This document shows, in pieces, positions 1 to 4,063 of a stretch of 5,624 bases of DNA; the stretch's first letter is position 1; every line of letters starts with the position of its first letter. The notes under the pieces are model-generated. The model searched no databases, was not told where the DNA came from, and worked only from the letters and a program-made list of their open reading frames with translations. Made by a program: the position numbers and the translations under genes. This stretch comes from JAWLCG01 sp041687295 (GTDB lineage: Bacteria > Planctomycetota > Phycisphaerae > SM23-33 > FEN-1343): contig JAWLCG010000337.1 in NCBI GenBank assembly GCA_041687295.1, forward strand, positions 1 through 5,624, written 5' to 3'.

Positions 1-1176
1 GGTGTGCATGAAGACGCTCAGGCCGGCCTCGTCGGCCTCGCGGGCGGGCTGGAAGTCCAGCTCCGTGCCGGCCCGGCAGTCGAAGTGCTCCTGCCGTCGG
101 CCCAGGAAGGCCGGCGATTGCCGCTCGTCCAGCGTGACGGCTGAGCCGTGCAGACGCAGGTGGCCCGGGCGGTCCGTCAGCGACCAGTCGCCGGGCTGGG
201 GGTTGCGCAGGAAGTTCCACTCCGGGCCCAGCGCCGGGACCGCGAACGCTTCGCGGGTCGGCTCGGCCGGCCAGGGGTGCGCGGGCGGCAGGGGGGCGTC
301 CATCTCCAGAAAGACCTGCCCCGCCTGGCCCACGACGGGCCAGCCGGCGGCGTCCCACTCGACCGGCGCCAGGAAGGTCTCGCGCCCGAGGTGGTGGAAG
401 GTGTGCAGCAGCCCGCTGTGGCGGCGGATGCCCAGGAAGACCATCCACCATCGCCCGGCCGCGTCCTGCACGAGGTCGCCGTGGCCGGTGGCCTGGATGG
501 GGTTGGCCAGGTGGTCGCGATGGCTGAGGATGGGGTTGTGCGGGCAGGGCTCGAAGGGGCCCCAGGGGCTCTTCGAGCGGGCGAGGGTCTCGAGGTGCCC
601 GTAGGCCGTGCCGCCCGCGGCGATCATGAGGTAGTACCACTCGCCGATGTGGTAGAGGTGAGGCCCCTCGGGCCCGAACACGCCGTCGCCGTCCCAGATG
701 GGCCGAAGCGCGCCCGCCAGCTGCCCCGTCGCCAGGTCCAGCTCCGCCTGCACGATGGCCGATCCGCCGTGGCGGGTGTAGTAGACCCGCCCGTCGTCGT
801 CGAACAGCAGCGAGGGGTCGAACCCCTCCGGGTCGAGGTAGACCGGGTCGCACCAGGGCCCGGCCGGGTCGGTGGCGGTGACGTAGAAGTTGCCCCCGTG
901 GGTCTTGTTCGTGGTCACCATGTAGAACGTGCCGTCGTGGTGGCGGATCGTCGGCGCCCAGATGCCGGCCGACGCCCCGGCACCCTCCAGCGGCAGCTGC
1001 CCGGGCCGATCGAGGCAATGGCCCAGCGGGCGCCAGTGGACGAGGTCTCGGCTGTGGAAGATCGGCACGCCGGGGAAGTACTCGAAGCTGCTGTTGACGA
1101 GGTAGAACTCCTCGCCCACGCGGCAGACGCTCGGGTCGGGGTGGAAGCCGGGGATGATCGGGTTGGCGTATCGCAT
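1..1176 (-). CDS. Glycoside hydrolase family 43 (beta-xylosidase / alpha-L-arabinofuranosidase type), 3' end beyond the window
   Basis: This enzyme is predicted to cleave xylosyl or arabinosyl residues from xylan- or arabinan-derived oligosaccharides by the inverting GH43 mechanism. The N-terminus begins MRYANPIIPGFHPDPSVCRV, the hallmark start of the five-bladed propeller, with the general base at D14. The pKa-modulating Asp is D120 (EGFDPS) and the general acid is E170 (FGPEGPHL), so the catalytic triad is complete. WAPTIRHHDGTFYMVTT (73-89) and GNFYVTATDPAGPW (95-108) also fit the family and look closest to subfamily GH43_12. From about residue 300 the sequence enters the beta-sandwich C-terminal domain (WNFLRNP 320-326, PAFLGRRQ 355-362). 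The visible 392 codons run off the left edge; relatives are roughly 500-560 residues. The start is supported by AAGGAGA at 1191-1185, 8 nt before ATG, and by the family N-terminus. No signal peptide is visible, so a cytoplasmic enzyme acting on imported oligosaccharides is inferred. Xylosidase versus arabinosidase activity cannot be decided here. Confidence 0.93.
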   Translation of the reverse strand, partial: MRYANPIIPGFHPDPSVCRVGEEFYLVNSSFEYFPGVPIFHSRDLVHWRPLGHCLDRPGQLPLEGAGASAGIWAPTIRHHDGTFYMVTTNKTHGGNFYVTATDPAGPWCDPVYLDPEGFDPSLLFDDDGRVYYTRHGGSAIVQAELDLATGQLAGALRPIWDGDGVFGPEGPHLYHIGEWYYLMIAAGGTAYGHLETLARSKSPWGPFEPCPHNPILSHRDHLANPIQATGHGDLVQDAAGRWWMVFLGIRRHSGLLHTFHHLGRETFLAPVEWDAAGWPVVGQAGQVFLEMDAPLPPAHPWPAEPTREAFAVPALGPEWNFLRNPQPGDWSLTDRPGHLRLHGSAVTLDERQSPAFLGRRQEHFDCRAGTELDFQPAREADEAGLSVFMHT

Positions 1177-1184
1177 GGGCGCTG

Positions 1185-1191
1185 TCTCCTT
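1185..1191 (-). promoter_or_regulatory. Ribosome binding site of the GH43 gene
   Basis: AAGGAGA reads on the minus strand 8 nt before the ATG at 1176-1174. It decides the start, because the frame stays open upstream and contains an in-frame TTG at 1239-1237 that lacks comparable support. Confidence 0.75.
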
Positions 1192-1279
1192 GCCGTGTCT
1201 GGGCGCCGCCCATGATGCGCCGGCCGGGGCGGAATGCAAGGAGGAGCCTTCGGATCGCGTCTGTGTCGGACGTGCATGG

Positions 1280-1305
1280 GGGCCGTGCCCCGTCACGCAC
1301 GGCCC
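1280..1305. repeat. Hairpin: 9-bp perfect stem, 8-nt loop, in the helicase-GH43 gap
   Basis: GGGCCGTGC (1280-1288) is the exact reverse complement of GCACGGCCC (1297-1305). It lies about 105 nt upstream of the GH43 start and has no T-run on either side, so a simple intrinsic terminator is not supported. It may be part of the GH43 leader or a processed repeat. Confidence 0.6.
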
Positions 1306-1313
1306 GCCCCGAT

Positions 1314-1337
1314 GCCCACGGATAGCAATCCGTGGGC
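1314..1337. repeat. Hairpin: 10-bp perfect stem, AGCA loop
   Basis: GCCCACGGAT (1314-1323) pairs exactly with ATCCGTGGGC (1328-1337) around the loop AGCA. The outer stem GCCCACGG/CCGTGGGC recurs in the next hairpin at 1394-1426, so the two are probably related copies. There is no T-tract on either strand, so termination is possible but not shown. Confidence 0.65.
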
Positions 1338-1393
1338 TTGGGCAGGGGGCGTCTCGGGAAGTCGCGGACGCGGTCGGTGAAGGGCTCAAACGA

Positions 1394-1426
1394 CGACGCC
1401 CACGGGGCTGGGTGCCGTGGGCGTTG
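1394..1426 (-). terminator. Candidate transcription terminator downstream of the helicase gene
   Basis: ACGCCCACGG (1396-1405) pairs with CCGTGGGCGT (1415-1424) around a 9-nt loop. One G.T and one C-G pair extend it to 1394-1426, giving 12 pairs. It begins about 30 nt past the helicase stop codon, a typical position. On the minus strand the sequence after the stem is CGTTTGAG (from 1393 down), so the U-run is only three bases. Termination may be weak or factor-dependent, and some read-through into the GH43 gene is conceivable. Confidence 0.5.
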
Positions 1427-1455
1427 ACGATGCGGTCGGGTTGTCGGGTCCGCGG

Positions 1456-2751
1456 CTACCGGCGCAGGCGCTTGCGGCGGGTGGTGCGGAACTTGCTGCC
1501 GAGCGTCTTGCGGACGGGGGCGGCCTCGCTGTCGCCGTGGACCGAGGCGGTGAGCCGGCTGACGACGGGCTTGGCCGGCTTGGGCGGCTCGGGCGTGGTC
1601 TCAGGCGGGCTGAACTCGAAGCCCTCGACCTCCATCCGGGGGATCTGCTGGTTGATCAGCATCTCGATGGTGGTCAGTTGGTCGCCCTGCTCGGGGGTGA
1701 CGAAGGCGATGGCCTTGCCCTTCTCGCCCATGCGGGCCGTTCGGCCGATGCGGTGGACGTAGGCGGAGGCCTCGTCGGGGATGTCGTAGTTGATGATGTG
1801 GCTGATGTTGTCCACATCGATGCCCCGGCTGGCGACGTCGGTGGCGACCAGGACGTGCAGGCTGCCCTCGCGGAAGCTCTTCATGATCCGCTCGCGCTTC
1901 TGCTGGTAGAGGTCGCCGTGGATCTCGCGGGCGTTGACGCCGGCGTCCTTGAGCCGCTGGGCGACCTTGTCCGCGCCGCGCTTGGTGGCGGTGAAGACGA
2001 TGGCCAGCTCAGGCTTCTCGCTCTTGAGCAGGTGGATCAGCAGCCGGGCCTTGTCGCGGGGCTGGACGCTGACGTAGCACTGCTCGACCTCTTCGACCGT
2101 CAGCTTGTCCGGGGCGCAGAACACCTCGGCCGGCTCGTGCATGTAGGTGCGGGCCAGGCGGTTGATCTCGCCCTCGATGGTGGCCGAGACGAAGATCGTC
2201 TGGTGCTCGCTCTTGATGGCGCCGAGGATCTTGCGGATGTCGTCGCGGAAGCCGATGTCGAGCATCCGGTCGACCTCGTCGAGGACGGCGAACTGCAGGG
2301 CGTCGATCTTGAGCACGCCTCGGCCCATCAGGTCCATCACGCGGCCGGGGGTGCCCACGACGATGGCGGGGCCCTTGCGGATGGCCTGCATCTGGGTGTG
2401 CAGGCGCGTGCCGCCATAGGCCAGGGCCACGCGGTGCTTGAGGTGCTTGGCCATCGCGCGCAGCTCTTCGGCGACCTGCACGGCCAACTCGCGCGTGGGC
2501 GTCAGGATCAGGCAGCGGACGCCCTCGCCCTCGCTGAGCCGCTGGAGGATCGGCAGGCCGAACGCGCCGGTCTTGCCCGTGCCCGTACGGGCCTGGCCCA
2601 AGATGTCGCGCCCGGTCAGGGCGACGGGAATCATCTTGGCCTGGATCTCGCTGGGCTGCTCCCAGCCCATGTGCGCCAGCGCCTGCAGCAGCGGCTCGCT
2701 CAGGCCCAAGGCCTGGAAACTCTGAACGTTCTGTTCTGTACTGGTGGTCAA
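1456..2751 (-). CDS. DEAD-box ATP-dependent RNA helicase (RhlE/CsdA-like), motif II is DEVD
   Basis: This ATP-dependent RNA-remodelling enzyme unwinds short duplexes and would act in ribosome assembly, mRNA turnover or cold adaptation in the cytoplasm. The 431 residues carry the motif series in order: Q motif (F12 with Q37), motif I ARTGTGKT (54-61), Ia PTRELA (85-90), GG (113-114), Ib TPGR (134-137), II DEVD (158-161), III SAT (189-191), IV around IVFTATKRG (251-259), V ATDVASRGID (303-312) and VI HRIGRTAR (333-340). The core is complete. A Pro-rich stretch (382-396) leads to a basic tail, 414-431 ending RRKRLRR, a usual RNA-binding extension. The start is TTG at 2751-2749: GGAG lies 7 nt upstream, an in-frame TAA at 2790-2788 precludes an earlier ATG, and the first internal Met (28) would cut into the Q motif. 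The oddity is V in place of A in DEAD; both acidic catalytic residues remain. Assignment within the RhlE/CsdA/RhlB group cannot be made firmly. Confidence 0.96.
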   Translation of the reverse strand: MTTSTEQNVQSFQALGLSEPLLQALAHMGWEQPSEIQAKMIPVALTGRDILGQARTGTGKTGAFGLPILQRLSEGEGVRCLILTPTRELAVQVAEELRAMAKHLKHRVALAYGGTRLHTQMQAIRKGPAIVVGTPGRVMDLMGRGVLKIDALQFAVLDEVDRMLDIGFRDDIRKILGAIKSEHQTIFVSATIEGEINRLARTYMHEPAEVFCAPDKLTVEEVEQCYVSVQPRDKARLLIHLLKSEKPELAIVFTATKRGADKVAQRLKDAGVNAREIHGDLYQQKRERIMKSFREGSLHVLVATDVASRGIDVDNISHIINYDIPDEASAYVHRIGRTARMGEKGKAIAFVTPEQGDQLTTIEMLINQQIPRMEVEGFEFSPPETTPEPPKPAKPVVSRLTASVHGDSEAAPVRKTLGSKFRTTRRKRLRR

Positions 2752-2758
2752 ACTGAAT

Positions 2759-2762
2759 CTCC
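2759..2762 (-). promoter_or_regulatory. Shine-Dalgarno that fixes the TTG start of the helicase
   Basis: GGAG reads on the minus strand with a 7-nt gap to TTG at 2751-2749. No ATG or GTG is available in frame between the upstream stop (2790-2788) and this TTG, so the site decides the start. A weak initiator is often associated with controlled translation. Confidence 0.65.
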
Positions 2763-2767
2763 GAAAG

Positions 2768-2810
2768 GCCCGCCGAACCGTCGGCCGTTACTCAACGGCC
2801 CGCGGCGGGC
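2768..2810 (-). promoter_or_regulatory. Hairpin in the helicase 5' leader, next to its ribosome binding site
   Basis: The outer arms GCCCGCCG (2768-2775) and CGGCGGGC (2803-2810) pair over 8 bp. Inside, GGCCGTT (2783-2789) pairs with AACGGCC (2794-2800) around the loop ACTC. The base of the hairpin is 5 nt from the Shine-Dalgarno bases and 16 nt from the TTG start. Structured leaders are known for cold-shock helicase mRNAs such as E. coli csdA. A regulatory role here is inferred from position only. Confidence 0.45.
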
Positions 2811-3126
2811 AGAATGGGTAGCAGGGGGCATGCCGATGTCGCGGCGGAGTGAAACGGCGTGTCACGAACCTCGCGTCTGGGCGGCAGGACCAGCCTCCAT
2901 TCATAGTATACCCCAAACGCCACCGGACCGGAAGACCTTGGCCCCGGCGATTCCGGTTGGCACCGTTGTCCATACTACGCCTGCGCCCCGAGGGAGTTCT
3001 GCCCGAGCGGCCGACCCCTCAGGCCCCGTACCGGCGGGCCTGGGCCCGGCAGTGGCGAATCCAGGCCATAATGGAGTGCGGCGACTCCATCCCCGCCAGG
3101 GCCGTGCTACACCGTCCAGCCAATGT
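2811..3126. other. Intergenic stretch without a credible gene
   Basis: Short open frames here have arginine/proline-rich translations with no recognisable domain and run into the hairpin repeats. What can be seen is the candidate helicase promoter and two isolated hairpins: CAGGCCC/GGGCCTG (3020-3026 with 3036-3042) and ATGGAGT/ACTCCAT (3071-3077 with 3084-3090). No tRNA-like T-arm or other RNA signature was recognised. Confidence 0.6.
2905..2933 (-). promoter_or_regulatory. Candidate sigma-70 promoter of the helicase gene
   Basis: The minus strand reads TATACT at 2910-2905, a 5/6 match to TATAAT, in an AT-richer patch of an otherwise GC-rich spacer. The hexamer 17 nt upstream is TTCCGG (2933-2928), a poor -35. 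If used, transcription would begin near 2898 and give a leader of about 145 nt before the TTG start. Confidence 0.4.
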
Positions 3127-3152
3127 CAGGCTCAGCCCCCAGGCTCAGTCCC
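3127..3152. repeat. Tandem duplication, 2 x 13 nt
   Basis: CAGGCTCAGCCCC (3127-3139) is followed directly by CAGGCTCAGTCCC (3140-3152), one base different. It sits just outside the hairpin array and resembles a slippage product. Confidence 0.7.
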
Positions 3153-3170
3153 GGCCCGCGCCCCGGCGGC

Positions 3171-3407
3171 AGCCCCGTTCACGGGGCTTCGCCCGCGCAG
3201 CGGGTTCAGGCCCGGCCTTGTAGGCCGGGTACGCCAGGGCCCCCGGACTGTTTCTTCTCAGCCCGCTTCAGCGGGCTTACCCGCAGGGCGTCTGGTAAGC
3301 CCGCTGAAGCGGGCTGGACAAGAGCAAACAGGGACGCTCACCATTCCCAGGGCTACAAGCCCTGGGCTACACCCCGCTTCGCGGGGCCAAGGCCGGTGAA
3401 CCGGCCT
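3171..3407. repeat. Inverted pair of four-hairpin units (eight-hairpin array)
   Basis: Eight hairpins lie in 237 nt: 3171-3188, 3192-3204, 3211-3229, 3260-3277, 3298-3315, 3346-3366, 3372-3386 and 3390-3407. The loops run TTCA, GCA, TTGTA, TTCA and then, mirrored, TGAA, TACAA, TTC, TGAA. Reverse-complementing 3294-3407 aligns it along its length with 3171-3281, so the region is two homologous units facing each other across a 12-nt spacer (3282-3293). The unit is hairpin 1 - hairpin 2 - hairpin 3 - linker with CTGTTT - hairpin 4. Stem differences between the units are compensated: C3173-G3186 and C3176-G3183 of the first hairpin correspond to flipped pairs G3392-C3405 and G3395-C3402 of the last. 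No protein gene is plausible here. A structured repeat element, a BIME-like composite, or a non-coding RNA are all possible. Confidence 0.85.
3259..3316. repeat. Central 23-bp perfect inverted repeat with 12-nt spacer, each arm itself a palindrome
   Basis: The 23 nt at 3259-3281 are the exact reverse complement of 3294-3316. Each arm contains its own hairpin, AGCCCGCTTCAGCGGGCT at 3260-3277 and its complement at 3298-3315, so either one long hairpin or two small ones can form, and a cruciform in duplex DNA. This is the only part of the array where the two units are identical. Confidence 0.9.
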
Positions 3408-3616
3408 GAAAAGGCCCTCCACCGTCGTGTGGGTCCGGCACGATCCAGACCCCATTTCAGCCTGGACGCTCCACTCCTGAACCGCAAGTGCCACCAGCCC
3501 TTGCCCGAATTCCGGGAGGCGTTGCCTTTTTTGCCATTTCACTGTGCCATGAGGCTGACACTGGGCAGGTCTACCATGGAATCGACCAGTTGTGGGACCG
3601 GCTGTTGAGGACCCGC
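3408..3616. other. Intergenic stretch with no recognised gene
   Basis: No frame here shows a ribosome binding site with a credible domain. A T6 run at 3527-3532 follows a very weak GGC-GTT-GCC stem, with no plus-strand gene upstream for it to terminate. I see no tRNA or other known RNA. Confidence 0.55.
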
Positions 3617-3691
3617 GGGGGGCGGGTGCAGCGACGGGGACGACCTGGGGGAGGCGCCGTCGGGGGACGGCCGTGGCGACTGGGGGACGGG
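3617..3691 (+). repeat. G-run tract with quadruplex potential
   Basis: The plus strand carries G runs of three or more at 3617-3622, 3624-3626, 3636-3639, 3647-3651, 3662-3666, 3682-3686 and 3689-3691. GGGGGACGG occurs twice (3662-3670, 3682-3690). Spacers of up to about 15 nt make a stable quadruplex uncertain. The strand asymmetry is unlike the balanced hairpin array to its left. Confidence 0.5.
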
Positions 3692-3959
3692 TGTACCCGG
3701 CGTGGCGAGGCCAGCGGGCCCTCGTCACGCCGGCTTTGATGGGTGGGCGGGCCCGGGCGGCCGGTGAGGCCTTCCGAAGCGCTTTTTCCGCACGGTGTTA
3801 AGGCAAACACCCTAATCTGGCCCCCCCTGGACCCCCGGGGTGGGTATCGGCGAAAAAAATGTGAAATCGAGGGTGGGAATTTGCGTGTATCCCATAGGGG
3901 CGAGGTAAAATTGTGTCACATACGCACACCCCGTCGTGCCCGACGGTGCGGCTCACGGT

Positions 3960-3982
3960 GGGTCCCGGATAGTCCGGGGCCC
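3960..3982 (+). promoter_or_regulatory. Leader hairpin, 10 pairs with TAG loop
   Basis: GGGTCCCGGA (3960-3969) pairs with TCCGGGGCCC (3973-3982), including one T.G wobble. Its 3' arm contains GGGCCC (3977-3982), which can instead pair with the second GGGCCC at 3992-3997, so two exclusive folds are possible just before the AAAGGAG at 4002-4008. A switch role is conjecture. Confidence 0.4.
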
Positions 3983-4001
3983 GAGTCGCCAGGGCCCGGC
4001 G

Positions 4002-4028
4002 AAAGGAGCGGAGTTGGGGTTAAATTAG
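4002..4028 (+). other. Possible four-codon upstream reading frame with its own Shine-Dalgarno
   Basis: AAAGGAG (4002-4008) is followed after 5 nt by TTG GGG TTA AAT TAG (4014-4028), which ends 7 nt before the ATG of the DUF2156-GNAT gene. The spacing suits initiation and would explain the otherwise misplaced Shine-Dalgarno. TTG and such a short frame make it speculative. Confidence 0.2.
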
Positions 4029-4030
4029 AG

Positions 4031-4063
4031 CTCCCATGGGAGACGACGATCCTTTCGGATCGT
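4031..4063 (+). promoter_or_regulatory. Palindromic start site and early-coding hairpin of the DUF2156-GNAT gene
   Basis: CTCCCATGGGAG (4031-4042) is a perfect 12-nt palindrome with the start codon at its centre. Folded, it gives a 4-bp stem CTCC/GGAG with AUG in the loop. It is followed by ACGATCC (4046-4052) pairing with GGATCGT (4057-4063) around TTTC. Together with the lack of a close Shine-Dalgarno this suggests initiation may depend on structure, but no function is demonstrated. Confidence 0.35.

Larger units (their letters stand above)
3841..4035 (+). promoter_or_regulatory. Putative promoter and leader region of the DUF2156-GNAT gene
   Basis: An AT-richer patch (about 3850-3922) begins here. 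The best hexamer pair is TTGCGT (3881-3886) and TAAAAT (3906-3911), but the spacing is 19 nt, so this is weak. Downstream are a small hairpin CCGTCG-TGCC-CGACGG (3931-3946) and a strong one at 3960-3982. AAAGGAG at 4002-4008 is an excellent Shine-Dalgarno but lies 27 nt before the ATG at 4036, too far to serve it directly. Confidence 0.35.

Noticed and set aside
148..1215. Long plus-strand open frames over the GH43 gene (also 2-604)
   Set aside because: The minus strand encodes an unmistakable GH43 catalytic domain over the same bases. The plus-strand translations are Arg/Gly/Val-rich without motifs.
1238..1244. Plus-strand AAGGAGG as a ribosome binding site
   Set aside because: No start codon follows at a usable distance, and no plausible plus-strand gene is present in this gap.
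3192..3229. tRNA-like T-arm (GGGTTCAGGCCC)
   Set aside because: No acceptor, D or anticodon arm can be fitted around it, and the bases belong to hairpins of the repeat unit.
1417..3399. 660-codon open frame on the plus strand
   Set aside because: It lies antisense to the helicase, whose motifs are complete. The translation is a low-complexity Gly/Ala/Asp/Val/Leu series typical of the reverse frame of a GC-rich gene, and it continues into the hairpin array.
3171..3407. CRISPR array or tandem repeat array
   Set aside because: The hairpins are different in stem sequence and arranged as two inverted units. There are no identical direct repeats with unique spacers of constant length.
3504..3532. 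Intrinsic terminator ending in T6 on the plus strand
   Set aside because: The preceding stem is only three to five weak pairs, and there is no plus-strand gene upstream to terminate.
3258..3728. 156-codon minus-strand frame and overlapping plus-strand frames in the intergenic region
   Set aside because: They translate the inverted-repeat units and G-rich tract. The apparent sequence repeats come from palindromes, and no ribosome site or domain supports them.
3912..3920. TGTGTCACA as a CRP-type operator
   Set aside because: The half-sites have a one-base centre instead of the six-base spacing of CRP sites, so only a short chance palindrome is seen.
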